Source: Desulfitobacterium hafniense DCB-2 (GTDB lineage: Bacteria; Bacillota; Desulfitobacteriia; Desulfitobacteriales; Desulfitobacteriaceae). From it: a DNA stretch of 64,000 nucleotides. The stretch spans positions 4,251,001 through 4,315,000 of the forward strand of contig NC_011830.1 in assembly GCF_000021925.1 (NCBI RefSeq). Reading direction: 5' to 3'. Shown piece by piece: positions 34,402 to 44,129 of this stretch. The position numbers and the translations under genes are program-made. Each line of letters starts with the position of its first letter. The stretch's first letter is position 1. The notes beneath the pieces were generated by a model that saw nothing but the letters and a program-made list of their open reading frames with translations, made no database searches and was not told the DNA's origin.

Positions 34402-35738
34402 TTTATCTCCCCCATTCCGGCCACCAGCCTGTCAATATCTTCCTTGGTCTTGGTTTCCGTTACGCAGAAGAGAAGATGCTGATCCAGCTCAGGGTAGAAG
34501 CGGGAAAGCTCCAGACCGCCGATGATCTTATGGCTTAAAAGAGCTTCATTGATTTTGCGGGGACTGACCTCAGTCTTGATCACAAATTCATGGAAGAAAG
34601 GACCTTGGAAAGCAAGGCTCATGCCGGGAAGCTTGCCAATCTCCTCAGCCCCGTAATGGGCCTTCTGCAGATTAAGCCTGGCCATCTCCTTTAATCCCCG
34701 TTTTCCCAATCCCGAGAGATGAATGGTAAAAGCCAGGGCACAAAGGGCCTCGTTAGAACAGATATTGGAGGCTGCCTTTTCCCGGCGGATATGCTGTTCC
34801 CGGGCTTGCAGAGTGAGCACATAGCCCTTCTTGCCGTTTTTATCTTTGGTGGCGCCTACGATCCGCCCCGGCATCCGGCGTACATATTTTTCCCGGCAAG
34901 CCAGAAACCCCAGATAGGGACCGCCGAAGTTCAGGGGATTGCCAAAGGGCTGACCCTCGCCGACCACGATATCCGCCCCCAGCTCCCCGGGAGATTTAAG
35001 CAATCCCAAAGACACCGGATTAACCGCCATCACCAGCAGTCCGCCCTTGGCATGAGCCATTTGGCCGATCTCTACAGCTTTTTCGATCATACCGAAGAAA
35101 TTAGGGCTTTGGATCAGAACCGCCGCCACCTCGGTATTCAATGCTTTTTCTAAAGCCTCAGAGTCTACAGCTCCCTCCTGATAAGGGATCTCCAGGATTT
35201 CCACCCCCCGGGGAAGCAGATAGGTCCGGAGGACCTCCCGGTATTCCGGATGAATCGTTTGAGGCACCAGGACTTTCTTTCTCCGGGTGGCGTCACAGCT
35301 CATTAAAGCTGCTTCGGCGAGGGCCGATGCCCCATCATACATGGAAGCATTGGCCCCGTCCATTCCGGTCAGCTCACAGACAAGGGTCTGGAACTCATAG
35401 ATGGCCTGCAAGGTCCCTTGGCTGATCTCCGGTTGATAAGGGGTATAGGCCGTATAGAACTCCGAGCGCAGCAAGAGCTGATCCACATAGCTGGGGATAA
35501 AATGCTCATAAGCCCCCGCTCCCAGATAAGAGGTATACTCTTCCACCGTTTTATTCTCTGCAGCCAGCCTGCCCATATATTTTACCAGTTCCAGCTCAGA
35601 CAGCCCTTCCCGAATCTTCAATTGGGCCTGGCGCCGAACGCTTTCCGGGATATCCGCAAAAAGCTCTTCAAGGGAGCCCACGCCAATCCGGGTGAGGATC
35701 TGTTCCTGCTGGTCCACCGTGTTCGGCACATAATTCAT
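34398..35738 (-). CDS. gcvPA: Glycine dehydrogenase (decarboxylating) subunit 1
   Basis: The N-terminal half of the split P-protein, partner of GcvPB. Characteristic blocks are YVPNTVDQQEQIL at the start, FLGAGAYEHFIPSYVD-type sequence (here YLGAGAYEHFIPSYVDQ), TPYQPEISQGTLQ and ASMYDGASALAEA. 446 residues. Starts immediately at the gcvH stop. Confidence 0.96.
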   Translation of the reverse strand: MNYVPNTVDQQEQILTRIGVGSLEELFADIPESVRRQAQLKIREGLSELELVKYMGRLAAENKTVEEYTSYLGAGAYEHFIPSYVDQLLLRSEFYTAYTPYQPEISQGTLQAIYEFQTLVCELTGMDGANASMYDGASALAEAALMSCDATRRKKVLVPQTIHPEYREVLRTYLLPRGVEILEIPYQEGAVDSEALEKALNTEVAAVLIQSPNFFGMIEKAVEIGQMAHAKGGLLVMAVNPVSLGLLKSPGELGADIVVGEGQPFGNPLNFGGPYLGFLACREKYVRRMPGRIVGATKDKNGKKGYVLTLQAREQHIRREKAASNICSNEALCALAFTIHLSGLGKRGLKEMARLNLQKAHYGAEEIGKLPGMSLAFQGPFFHEFVIKTEVSPRKINEALLSHKIIGGLELSRFYPELDQHLLFCVTETKTKEDIDRLVAGMGEIK

Positions 35739-36125
35739 TTATTGGCCCTCCTCCGCAAGAAACGCCTCATATTCCGCGGCTGATAAGAGTTCATCCAATA
35801 CCGTCAGATCATCCACTTCCACCTTAATCAGCCATCCCTCACCATAAGGATCATCATTGAGAAGTTCCGGAGAATCCAGCACCTCTTGATTATAATCGAT
35901 AACCTTGCCGCTGACCGGAGCAATCATATCCGACACGGCCTTGACGGATTCAACGGTTCCAAAGGCCTCCCCGGCCACCACCGTGGTATCGTTATCAGGC
36001 AGCTCCACAAAGACCACATCTCCTAAGCTGTCCTGAGCGTGAGCCGTAATCCCCAAAGTCACAGTATTTCCTTCGACCTTAGCCCACTCATGAGATTTGC
36101 TGTACTTTAATTCTACTGGATTCAT
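35739..36125 (-). CDS. gcvH: Glycine cleavage system H protein
   Basis: GcvH carries the lipoyl arm that shuttles the aminomethyl group between P, T and L proteins. The lipoylated lysine lies in GTVESVKAVSDMIAPVSG (about residue 63), and the C-terminus EYEAFLAEEGQ is typical. The start at 36125, MNPVELKYSKSHEW, has AAGGAGGATG before it. 128 residues, normal. Confidence 0.95.
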   Translation of the reverse strand: MNPVELKYSKSHEWAKVEGNTVTLGITAHAQDSLGDVVFVELPDNDTTVVAGEAFGTVESVKAVSDMIAPVSGKVIDYNQEVLDSPELLNDDPYGEGWLIKVEVDDLTVLDELLSAAEYEAFLAEEGQ

Positions 36126-36257
36126 ACTATCATCCTCCTTATTTTGCGGGGAAAAGGAACAGGTCCCTAACCCCATTTAATCGTGTTTTTTAACATCCCC
36201 AGTGCTCTGCAGCACTTAAAACCTGCCTTGCCCGGCGAGGACGATTTTCGCACCGCT

Positions 36258-37355
36258 TTACCCCTGCCGTTTGTAGAACAGTGAAGGAATAATCCGGGCT
36301 TTAACGGCTTTCCCACGAATGATCACATCCAAGGTTTCCCCTATTTGAGCATACTCCGGGGGAATCAAGCCAAGGGCAATGTTTTTGTTTAAAGTAGGTG
36401 AAAAAGAACCTGAAGTAATAAAGCCGATTTCTTTACCCTCTTTCTGAAGGGGATAATGGGAGCGGGCTATGCCCCGTTCGATCATTTCCAGGCCTACCAA
36501 CTTTCTCGGCACTCCCTTTTCCTTCTGGGCTGATAACGCCTCTTTACCGATAAAGTTATCCTTCTCCAGCTTGACAAAAAACCCTAGCCCGGCCTCCAAA
36601 GGTGTGATATCCGGCCCCAGTTCATTGCCGTATAAAGGCAGCCTGGCTTCAAAACGGAGAGTATCCCGGGCGCCCAGACCAATGGGCTGAACTCCCTCCG
36701 ACCCTCCAACCTCGAGAATTCTTTCCCACATCCGGGGAGCATGCTCGGGAGGCAGGTAAATTTCAAAGCCGTCTTCCCCGGTATAACCTGTCCTGGAAAT
36801 CAGGCAAAGGACTCCGTCCACTTCCCCATGCTTAAACCAATAGTAGTTGATCTGTGCTAAATCCATACTTGTCAGCTTTTGCAGGATTTTCTCCGCCCAA
36901 GGGCCTTGCAAAGCCAATTGGGCAAAGTCCCCGGAGCGATTTTCCAGACTTATTTCGAAGCCCTCAGCTTGAGCCTGCATCCAGGCAAAATCCTTATCCG
37001 TATTGGAGGCATTGACCACCAGCAAAAAATGCTCCCGGCTATAACGATAGACCAGCAGATCATCCACCACACCCCCAGCAGAGGTGCACATGGGGGAATA
37101 CTGAATCTGGTTATCCTGAATTCGCGACACATCATTGGTCAATAGGTACTGCAAAAAAGCAAGGCTATCCTTTCCCTTCAACTCCACCTCACCCATATGA
37201 GAGACATCAAAAAGCCCCGCTTTGCTGCGCACGGCCTTGTGCTCCTCAATGACTCCGGCGTATTGAACCGGCATTTCCCAGCCGCCGAAATCAATGAGCT
37301 TCGCACCGGCCCGGCGGTGCTGCTCATACAGTGGTGTTCTTTTTAGTTCCGTCAC
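36258..37355 (-). CDS. gcvT: Aminomethyltransferase (glycine cleavage T protein)
   Basis: GcvT moves the one-carbon unit from GcvH to tetrahydrofolate and frees ammonia. It shows the family opening RTPLYEQHRRAGAKLIDFGG, FDVSHMGEVEL, the folate-site ISRTGYTGEDGFEIYL, and GLGARDTLRFEARLPLYGNE. 365 residues. The GTG start follows GGGAGGTG. First gene after the glycine riboswitch. Dihydrolipoamide dehydrogenase (L protein) is not in the window. About 130 bases separate gcvT and gcvH, with a small hairpin (36201-36216). Confidence 0.96.
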   Translation of the reverse strand: MTELKRTPLYEQHRRAGAKLIDFGGWEMPVQYAGVIEEHKAVRSKAGLFDVSHMGEVELKGKDSLAFLQYLLTNDVSRIQDNQIQYSPMCTSAGGVVDDLLVYRYSREHFLLVVNASNTDKDFAWMQAQAEGFEISLENRSGDFAQLALQGPWAEKILQKLTSMDLAQINYYWFKHGEVDGVLCLISRTGYTGEDGFEIYLPPEHAPRMWERILEVGGSEGVQPIGLGARDTLRFEARLPLYGNELGPDITPLEAGLGFFVKLEKDNFIGKEALSAQKEKGVPRKLVGLEMIERGIARSHYPLQKEGKEIGFITSGSFSPTLNKNIALGLIPPEYAQIGETLDVIIRGKAVKARIIPSLFYKRQG

Positions 37356-37445
37356 TTAGGACACCTCCCTAGAATTGAGTATTAACCAAAACCGGAAAAA
37401 ACATTATTGAACATAGGGAAAATAAAGAAATGGGTAAAATAAAAA

Positions 37446-37655
37446 ACAGAGAATAGCACGTCGCGCTACCTCTGTCCTTTGACCTGAGAGATTTACCCTT
37501 TGCTTGCGGGCTACCCCTTTGGTGTTCTCCGCTGAGAAGCTCTCCAGAGTTTCGTCTTCCAGCAGTACTTTTGCCTGAGAGTTTCCCTTTCTGAACAGGC
37601 GACATTCAGGAAGTTTCTCCTTCGGCGCTCAGGATGTCGAGTCTCTCCTACTGGA
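37446..37655 (-). promoter_or_regulatory. Tandem glycine riboswitch with terminator
   Basis: Two aptamers lie head to tail in the gcvT leader (about 37655-37555 and 37555-37476), each with GGAGAG-type and CTCTCAGG-type signatures (ACTCTCAGGCAAAAG, ATCTCTCAGGTCAAAGG). Next comes a terminator, ACAGAG / CTCTGT with inner TAGC / GCTA and TTTTTT (37446-37475). Known glycine riboswitches upstream of gcv genes turn expression on when glycine is abundant. Confidence 0.95.
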
Positions 37656-37792
37656 ATCATTCGAAGCCATATGTATTTTTACCTGATATAGATTGACTAT
37701 ATTTACCTGCTTTTATTATAGTCAGCAAACCGATTTTCGTCTACACAAATATCCCATTTCTATGAAATAATTAAATGTACAATGATTATTTC

Positions 37793-38650
37793 TTACAGCT
37801 TGTGGGCCAGCTCGTTTAATTCAGTGCCGACCTGCTGCAGCTCCTCCACCATCTGAGCAATCTCCTGAGTGGCCTTAGCTTGTTCTTGAGCTATGACATT
37901 GTTTTGAAACACCCCATTGGCGATCTCTTCCATGGTATCCTGAAAGGTGCTCAGCAAATTATTGATTTCATTGGCTGAACGGTTGCTTTCATCGGCCAGC
38001 TTGCGCACTTCTCCCGCCACTACCGAGAATCCTTTTCCTTGTTCTCCGGCACGGGCCGCTTCAATGGCCGCATTAAGCCCTAAAAGATTGGTCTGCTTCG
38101 ACACCCGGCGAATGAATTCGGTGACACCTTCCGTGGCCTTAACATGCTCTTTGGCATTCTGGGCTACCGTAGCCACAGTCTGGCTCACCCCCGCCACCTC
38201 TTCCGAAGAAGCCGCCATTTCCTGGATAGCCCCAGCCGCTTGTTCCAGAGCCTCTCCCATCCTCTCCACATGAGCCTTGAGAACCTCTTTCAGCTCCTCA
38301 TCCCGGAGTAAAAAAGCAATCATCGCCGCTGTGACCTTCGCTACAGGACTAACGCTATCCAAAGGGCCGGCCACGCCAAAGGTCCCCAGCTTTTCCCCCT
38401 CGAGGACAATGGCAATGTTCATGCCTTCCCGTTGTTTTCCCTGAGAATTCATTTCATCTTCCGCAGTGATTTTAATGTCTTGGATAGAGGTCGTCATGAT
38501 GCGGTGTGCACCCGCATGGGCAATGCCAACCCGCTGTTTAGCCGAATCGGCGATAATGGTCCCCGTAGCGTCACAAACAATGCCATGAAACCCACTTTCG
38601 GTATAAATCAAATCCACAATCCGGTTGGCCAGACTTTCTGTAAGCCTCAT
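37793..38650 (-). CDS. Soluble methyl-accepting chemotaxis-type protein with CdaR-like sensor
   Basis: The N-terminal 130 residues (LANRIVDLIYTESGFHGIVC, then DATGTIIADS) resemble the sugar-diacid recognition domain of CdaR. The C-terminal half is a receptor signalling coiled coil with ASSEEVAGVSQTVATVA and the hairpin RVSKQTNLLGLNAAIEAARA. No membrane helices are seen, so it should sense a cytoplasmic small molecule and signal to CheA, or form part of another cluster. MRLTESLAN at 38650 has GGGAG 8 bases before it. Upstream in-frame starts exist. Confidence 0.85.
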   Translation of the reverse strand: MRLTESLANRIVDLIYTESGFHGIVCDATGTIIADSAKQRVGIAHAGAHRIMTTSIQDIKITAEDEMNSQGKQREGMNIAIVLEGEKLGTFGVAGPLDSVSPVAKVTAAMIAFLLRDEELKEVLKAHVERMGEALEQAAGAIQEMAASSEEVAGVSQTVATVAQNAKEHVKATEGVTEFIRRVSKQTNLLGLNAAIEAARAGEQGKGFSVVAGEVRKLADESNRSANEINNLLSTFQDTMEEIANGVFQNNVIAQEQAKATQEIAQMVEELQQVGTELNELAHKL

Positions 38651-38848
38651 TCTCTTCACTCCCACCTCTGCAGGTCTTAATTTGAGCATTTAATTCAAAA
38701 TCCCAGAAGAAAATCAAGTGCAATTTAGTACCTGATCCTAAAAATTAGACAAATAAATCCACTGGTTTTCATCACTAAATATAATACTAAGTATTCAAAC
38801 TATTGTCCATGGATTTGCCCTTAATAATAAACGTTATCGTTTTAGATA

Positions 38849-38896
38849 CATTAAACAAGACTTGAGCAGATGGTACCGCCCAAGTCTTATTTAATG
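38849..38896 (-). terminator. Terminator after ileS
   Basis: CATTAAACAAGACTTG pairs at 15 of 16 positions with CAAGTCTTATTTAATG around a 16-base loop, 25 bases beyond the ileS stop. The minus-strand 3' side reads GTTTAATG, so the U-tract is short. Confidence 0.75.
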
Positions 38897-38920
38897 GAAA
38901 TATTGAAGAAATGCTATTTT

Positions 38921-41689
38921 TTAGAGATGGCTTACAACAGAGGCACAGCGGGGGCAGAGGGTGGGATGCTCCTGATTCTCCCCAACTCCTGTATCGTAAA
39001 TCCAGCAGCGCTCGCATTTTTCTCCTGCCGCCGAGTTCACGGCTATACCGAAACCAGCCAGGTCTTCTGCCATGCTCAGGCCCTCAGGCTTCTCTTCGCC
39101 TGCACTATGGAGCTGAACTGCCGAGACGATGAAGATTTCCGACAGATTGGGAATACCTCTTAAGAATCCTTCCAGCTCAGCATTGGGATACAGGTCTACC
39201 TGAGCTGTCAAAGGATGGTTGATCAATTTATCCTGACGGGCTTTTTCCAAGGCTTTTGTTACCTCGGAGCGGACCGCCAACAGAGTATCCCATTTTTTCT
39301 CCAGCGCTTCATCCAGCCATTGCGGAAGGGCCTCGGGCATTTCCTCAGTTTGGACATGGGAACCAGCGGGCACCCCTGGGACATAAGGCCAAATCTCATC
39401 CGCCGTATAGGTCAGCACCGGCGCCATCAAGCGTACCAGGGCATTGAGAACATCGTAGAGCACGGTCTGAGAGGCGCGGCGCAGAGTGGAATTCTTTCCT
39501 TCCACATAAAGCCGATCTTTCACGATATCCAGGTAAATGGCGCTTAGTTCCACAGCGCAGAAGTTATGCACCGAATGATAAACCCAGTGGAATTCGTACT
39601 TCTCGTACCCCTGCAATACCCGCTGAGTCACTTTGCCCAGCTGCAGCAGAGCCCAACGGTCAATCTCCGGCAAATCCTTGTAAGCCACCCGGTCCTTGGC
39701 CGGATCAAAATCATTGAGATTGCTCAGCAGGAATCTTAAGGTGTTGCGGATCTTGCGATAGGCTTCGGACATTTGCTTCATAATCCGCGGTGATACCGCC
39801 ACATCGTTCTTATAATCGGCGGCGCACACCCAGAGTCTTAAGATATCCGCCCCCATCTCCTTCGTTACCTGCAGGGGGTCCACTCCATTGCCCAGGGACT
39901 TAGACATTTTGCGTCCTTTTTCGTCCACCAGGAAACCATGAGTCAGAACTGCCTTATAAGGAGCTTTTCCATAAGCGGCTACCGATGTGGACAAGGAGGA
40001 GTTAAACCAGCCCCGGTGTTGGTCCGATCCTTCCATATAGAGGTCGGCGGGCCAGGCGAGCTCCTTCCGTTCCATCAAGACGCTGGTATGGCTGGTTCCG
40101 GAGTCGAACCAAACATCCATGATATCTGTCTCTTTGCGGAAAGACTTACCACCGCAGGCACAGGTGAATCCTTCCGGCAAAAGTTCGGCGGCGGGACGGA
40201 GAAACCAGGCGTCAGACCCTTCCTCACGGAAGATCTCCTGAACCTTGGCAATGGTCTCATCGCTAATGATCTCTTTCCCGCAATCCTCACAGTAGAAAAT
40301 GGGAATGGGAACCCCCCAGGTCCGTTGCCGGGAAATGCACCAGTCTCCCCGATCAGCTATCATGTTATAAATACGGTCCTTGCCCCAGGAAGGAATCCAT
40401 TGCACCTTGTCGATTTCCTCCAGGGCCGCTTTGCGGAAGCCATCGATGGAAGCAAACCATTGCTCTGTGGCCCGATAGATAATGGGGTTATTGCAACGCC
40501 AGCAATGAGCATAGCTATGCTTTATTTTATCCTCATGAACCAAGGCGTGGAGATTCTTAAGATCTTCAATGATCACCGGGTTCGCTTTGTCCACTTTCAT
40601 GCCTGCATAGGCCCCGCCCTCAGCGGTAAACTTCCCTTGATGATCCACAGGGCAAAGCACAGGCAGCCCATATTTTTTACCCACATTAAAGTCTTCTTCC
40701 CCATGTCCGGGAGCGGTATGAACACAGCCTGTTCCTGCTTCCAGGGTAACATGCTCTCCCAGAATGAGTACAGAATCCCGCTCGATGAAAGGATGCTTAC
40801 AGATAACACCTTCCAGCTCTTTGCCTACGAAACGCTTTTCCACGGGGAGTTCAAGGTTCCAAAGGGAACGCAGGCTCTCCAGCATCCCTTCAGCAACCAG
40901 CCAATGCTCCTTCTCCACCTGCACCTGGACATAGCTGAACTCTTCATGCAGGGTAATGGCCAGGTTGGCAGGCAAAGTCCAAGGGGTAGTGGTCCAGATG
41001 ATGACAAAAGTGTTTTCATCAGTAAGGACCCCTTTTCCTTCCTTAACGGGGAACTTGACATAGATGGCATGGGAGGTCTTCTCAGCATACTCGATCTCCG
41101 CTTCCGCCAAAGCCGTTTCACAAGAAGGACACCAGTAGACCGGCTTTAAGCCTTTATAGATGTATTTCTTGCGGGCCATTTTACCAAAGACTCCGATTTG
41201 AGCAGCCTCATACTCTTTCTCCAGGGTTAAATAAGGATTCTGCCAATCTCCCCGCACACCTAACCGCTTAAACTGCTCTTTCTGAATGCTGATATATTTT
41301 TTGGCATACTCTTTGCACATCCGGCGGAATTCCACCACCGAAACAGCATGGCGATTAACCCCTAATTTCTTGATGACCTGTTGCTCGATGGGCAGACCAT
41401 GAGTATCCCAGCCGGGAACATAGGGGGCGTCGAACCCTGCCATGGTTTTGTATTTAACGATAATGTCTTTGATCACTTTATTCAGAGCATGGCCAAGGTG
41501 AATATCACCATTGGCATAAGGAGGGCCATCGTGAAGAACAAATTTCGGCCGCCCTGCCCGGGCCTTTTGCACCGTAGCATAGATATCTTCTTCTTCCCAT
41601 TTCTGCAAAATTTCCGGCTCCCGCTGGGGCAGGTTTCCCCGCATCGGAAAGTCCGTTTCCGGTAAATTCAATGTATTCCGGTAATCCAT
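38921..41689 (-). CDS. ileS: Isoleucyl-tRNA synthetase
   Basis: IleRS charges tRNA-Ile and edits valine. The class I HIGH-type motif GDIHLGHALNK, the KMSKS-type GRKMSKSLGNG (about residue 600), the editing-domain block TTPWTLPANLA, and the C-terminal zinc finger CERCWIYDTG ... CPRCASVV are all seen. The frame is open to 41749, but MDYRNTLNLP at 41689 has AAGGAGGAATTATAACG before it (922 residues). Regulated by the T-box upstream. Confidence 0.97.
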   Translation of the reverse strand: MDYRNTLNLPETDFPMRGNLPQREPEILQKWEEEDIYATVQKARAGRPKFVLHDGPPYANGDIHLGHALNKVIKDIIVKYKTMAGFDAPYVPGWDTHGLPIEQQVIKKLGVNRHAVSVVEFRRMCKEYAKKYISIQKEQFKRLGVRGDWQNPYLTLEKEYEAAQIGVFGKMARKKYIYKGLKPVYWCPSCETALAEAEIEYAEKTSHAIYVKFPVKEGKGVLTDENTFVIIWTTTPWTLPANLAITLHEEFSYVQVQVEKEHWLVAEGMLESLRSLWNLELPVEKRFVGKELEGVICKHPFIERDSVLILGEHVTLEAGTGCVHTAPGHGEEDFNVGKKYGLPVLCPVDHQGKFTAEGGAYAGMKVDKANPVIIEDLKNLHALVHEDKIKHSYAHCWRCNNPIIYRATEQWFASIDGFRKAALEEIDKVQWIPSWGKDRIYNMIADRGDWCISRQRTWGVPIPIFYCEDCGKEIISDETIAKVQEIFREEGSDAWFLRPAAELLPEGFTCACGGKSFRKETDIMDVWFDSGTSHTSVLMERKELAWPADLYMEGSDQHRGWFNSSLSTSVAAYGKAPYKAVLTHGFLVDEKGRKMSKSLGNGVDPLQVTKEMGADILRLWVCAADYKNDVAVSPRIMKQMSEAYRKIRNTLRFLLSNLNDFDPAKDRVAYKDLPEIDRWALLQLGKVTQRVLQGYEKYEFHWVYHSVHNFCAVELSAIYLDIVKDRLYVEGKNSTLRRASQTVLYDVLNALVRLMAPVLTYTADEIWPYVPGVPAGSHVQTEEMPEALPQWLDEALEKKWDTLLAVRSEVTKALEKARQDKLINHPLTAQVDLYPNAELEGFLRGIPNLSEIFIVSAVQLHSAGEEKPEGLSMAEDLAGFGIAVNSAAGEKCERCWIYDTGVGENQEHPTLCPRCASVVSHL

Positions 41690-41734
41690 CGTTATAATTC
41701 CTCCTTGTTTCGATAAAGCTAGCTCTTCTGAATA

Positions 41735-41985
41735 TAAAAAATCCCGCACCCAAAAAAGGGACGGGATATCACTCGCGGTACCACCCTTGTTGCCATTGCT
41801 ATGGCCACTCGGAAGTCCTTTAACGGGGACCGGACGGAAGGCTTACTTAATTTCTGCACTTCACTCTAAGGGGATACTCCTTGTTTTTCCTCACAGGCTT
41901 TCACCACTTCCTGCTCGCTTTAGAGGCTCCAGACAAGGACAGTCCTTATCAACGCTGTTTCATATAAAAATTTCTGCTTATTACT
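41735..41985 (-). promoter_or_regulatory. T-box riboswitch of ileS
   Basis: The T-box sequence AAGGGTGGTACCGCG is at 41774-41788. The terminator ATCCCGTCCC / GGGTGCGGGAT with TTTTTT is at 41735-41767 and shares bases with the antiterminator. A candidate isoleucine specifier ATC lies in GAGTATCCCC (41873-41875). Uncharged tRNA-Ile would favour the antiterminator and read-through. The 5' limit is approximate. Confidence 0.92.
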
Positions 41986-42017
41986 TATAGAATATAATGC
42001 CCAAAAGGGATTGGTGC

Positions 42018-42485
42018 TTAGTCATTCAAAACCTTACGAATAATGGTCACCAGCTTGGCTTGACCTTCTAAACCAACCGGCTCTCTCATAAATAAGCAAA
42101 GAAAGGGAACCTTCTTCTCTTTCCAAGCCAGGGTTGTTTGATTGAGTTCATCTCTGTTCAAGCTCAGTTGATGAGGGTCCGCCGCAGAGGATAAACCAAC
42201 GACCACACCCCGTTGTTCCATATCATCAAGAGCACGGAAGGCGCGATCCAGCAAATCATCGCTTCCAGACATCAGGATGTCTCCGTCCCGATAAGGACCA
42301 GGTTCCGCTTTACCAATATAGATGACCTGCACTTCCTCTTGATTCCTCAAAGAGTTTGGCGAAGAGGTAATCTCTATTTCGTGGCGTCCTAACTTCCCTG
42401 TGATAGAACCCTGCTCCTCTTTGTGTAGTCCCAAGCCCTGCACAAGAAAGTCGGAGCCAAGCTCCGAATACAAAATACTCTTCAT
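42018..42485 (-). CDS. Protein of unknown function between divIVA and ileS
   Basis: The 155-residue soluble protein opens MKSILYSELGSDFLVQG and later has GVVVGLSSAADPHQLSLNRD and LCLFMREPVGLEGQAKL. It looks like an alpha/beta fold, but I do not recognise it. GGGGAAGAAG precedes the ATG. It lies between the division gene divIVA and the ileS T-box. Confidence 0.7.
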   Translation of the reverse strand: MKSILYSELGSDFLVQGLGLHKEEQGSITGKLGRHEIEITSSPNSLRNQEEVQVIYIGKAEPGPYRDGDILMSGSDDLLDRAFRALDDMEQRGVVVGLSSAADPHQLSLNRDELNQTTLAWKEKKVPFLCLFMREPVGLEGQAKLVTIIRKVLND

Positions 42486-42557
42486 GCGAAATCTTCTTCC
42501 CCTTCAAAAAATGTCTAGATTTAATTCTAGCACAATCACTCATTGTTTCGCAAGCAT

Positions 42558-43016
42558 TCAAGAAACACGATCTTTGTCAAAAGCTTCTGCTAAATCAAGC
42601 TGAGCAAGCAAGAAAGACTTTAATTGGGTACGAATCATTTCCCGGCGTTTTTGCAGATCTTCAATTTCATCGTTTACTTGATTCAGTTTCTTCTGCGCCT
42701 CACTCATACGCTTTGTCTTCTCTTGTTCAGCTTCCTTTAAGAGCAGCTCAGCTTCATGCCGTGCCGCTTGCTTCACATCGTCAGCGGTCTGTTGAGCCAG
42801 GACCATGGTCTGCTGCAAAGTAGACTCCAACTGCTTATACTGCTTTAACTCCGCCTCAAGACGCTGGACTTTGTCTCTCAGTTCAAAAATCTCAGCATAG
42901 ACCCCCTCATATTCTTTGCTGATGCTTTCCAAAAACTTATTTACTTCTTCAGTATTATAACCCCGAACCCCTTTGCGAAACTCTTTATTTTGAATATCGA
43001 TGGGAGTTAATGCCAT
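42558..43016 (-). CDS. divIVA: Cell division/septum-site protein DivIVA
   Basis: DivIVA binds curved membrane at poles and septa and recruits partners. The lipid-binding N-terminus MALTPIDIQNKEFRKGVRGY is followed by NTEEVNKFLESISKEYE and a long coiled coil (residues about 40-145). 152 residues. The start at 43016 has GAGGAGG 6 bases before it. The longer open frame overlaps ylmH and is not used. Confidence 0.95.
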   Translation of the reverse strand: MALTPIDIQNKEFRKGVRGYNTEEVNKFLESISKEYEGVYAEIFELRDKVQRLEAELKQYKQLESTLQQTMVLAQQTADDVKQAARHEAELLLKEAEQEKTKRMSEAQKKLNQVNDEIEDLQKRREMIRTQLKSFLLAQLDLAEAFDKDRVS

Positions 43017-43029
43017 AATCATCCTCCTC

Positions 43030-43827
43030 TTAATGCTTATGAGGTGTATATAGTATGACGTTCCATGCCATTCTCCCCTTGCGGGTCTCTTGAAACTCAA
43101 GCAAACGCATACGGCCATAACCGCGGCAGGATAATATATCCCCAGGTTTCACTTCCAGATCCGCTTTGGCAACCATCCGGTCATTGCGTTTAACTTTCCC
43201 CTGCTGAATAAGCTCCTGGAACATAGTCCGGGAAACATTAAAACCGCTGGAAGCCACCGCATCAATGCGGGAAGATGCTGCGGTAATGCGCCGCTCTTTC
43301 CCCTGTTCCAGGGGAATCTCCACATCTTTCTCCACAGCCTCCACACGAATCCGTTCCCTCCCCGCCTTATCCCATTGACTAAGAAGAAAATCGGCGATCT
43401 CCTGGGCAACGGCCACAAAGCAGCACTGTTCAGTCAAACGTATATCCCCAATAACTTCCCGCTTCAACCCCAAACCCATCAGGGAGCCTAAAACCTGACG
43501 ATGATCCAGCTTGCCCCGTGGATCAGCCGGGGTTGCCTGCAAAGCACGGATCTCGCTGGGGACATTATCCAGAACATCCGGATCTTCGACCATCAGAAAG
43601 CGCACCCTTTCTGCATCGGGAAACCCACCCTCCAACCGAAAGGCAAGACCTTCCCTCTGCAGGATGCCTTCCAACCAATTAGCTAACGCCTGTCCCAGAA
43701 AAGGAGTCCATACCGGCTGACCTTGACCCAAGGCCTCATTGCATAAATCCAGCAAATGAGCCCCTTCCAGCCGCATCTCTTTCTCCGTCCAGAATTTCAA
43801 GGCACTGCGGTCAATATGATATTCCAT
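43030..43827 (-). CDS. ylmH: YlmH-type S4-domain RNA-binding protein
   Basis: YlmH binds RNA and in Firmicutes acts in ribosome-associated quality control besides being in the division cluster. The N-terminal part has PSEIRALQATPADPRGKLDH and LGLKREVIGDI, both typical. The C-terminal S4 domain reads ASSGFNVSRTMFQELIQQGK and DILSCRGYGRM. ATG at 43827 with AAGGGTGG upstream, and an alternative GTG at 43836. About 265 residues. Confidence 0.92.
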   Translation of the reverse strand: MEYHIDRSALKFWTEKEMRLEGAHLLDLCNEALGQGQPVWTPFLGQALANWLEGILQREGLAFRLEGGFPDAERVRFLMVEDPDVLDNVPSEIRALQATPADPRGKLDHRQVLGSLMGLGLKREVIGDIRLTEQCCFVAVAQEIADFLLSQWDKAGRERIRVEAVEKDVEIPLEQGKERRITAASSRIDAVASSGFNVSRTMFQELIQQGKVKRNDRMVAKADLEVKPGDILSCRGYGRMRLLEFQETRKGRMAWNVILYTPHKH

Positions 43828-43838
43828 CCCTTCCACCC

Positions 43839-44126
43839 TTAGAGACGAAGCAAAAAGCTGAATATCCCAGGAAGCAAGATGGAGCGAACCAGCATCAGCA
43901 CGAAATAGGCAATAAGCGGCGCCAAACCAATGGCAAAACCAGGCCCGCCAAATTGAAGACGCTCAAAGGGCCTTATCAAGGGATCCGTAATATCATGCAG
44001 GATGCGCACAAAAGCATTGTAAGGCAGATTGGGAATCCATGATAACAAAGCACGCAAAATGATGGCGTACATCAAAATCAGGAGCACCTTATCCGCTACT
44101 TGATAAACAAAAATTATAATAATCAC
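43839..44126 (-). CDS. ylmG: YggT-family membrane protein (YlmG)
   Basis: The 95-residue protein has two hydrophobic segments (about 5-28 and 68-92) around the conserved RALLSWIPNLPYNAF and DITDPLIRPFERL blocks. YlmG homologues are near sepF across Firmicutes and in plastids, with a role in nucleoid or division organisation that is not well defined. Very short gaps to sepF and ylmH. Confidence 0.93.
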   Translation of the reverse strand: MIIIIFVYQVADKVLLILMYAIILRALLSWIPNLPYNAFVRILHDITDPLIRPFERLQFGGPGFAIGLAPLIAYFVLMLVRSILLPGIFSFLLRL

Positions 44127-44129
44127 TCC

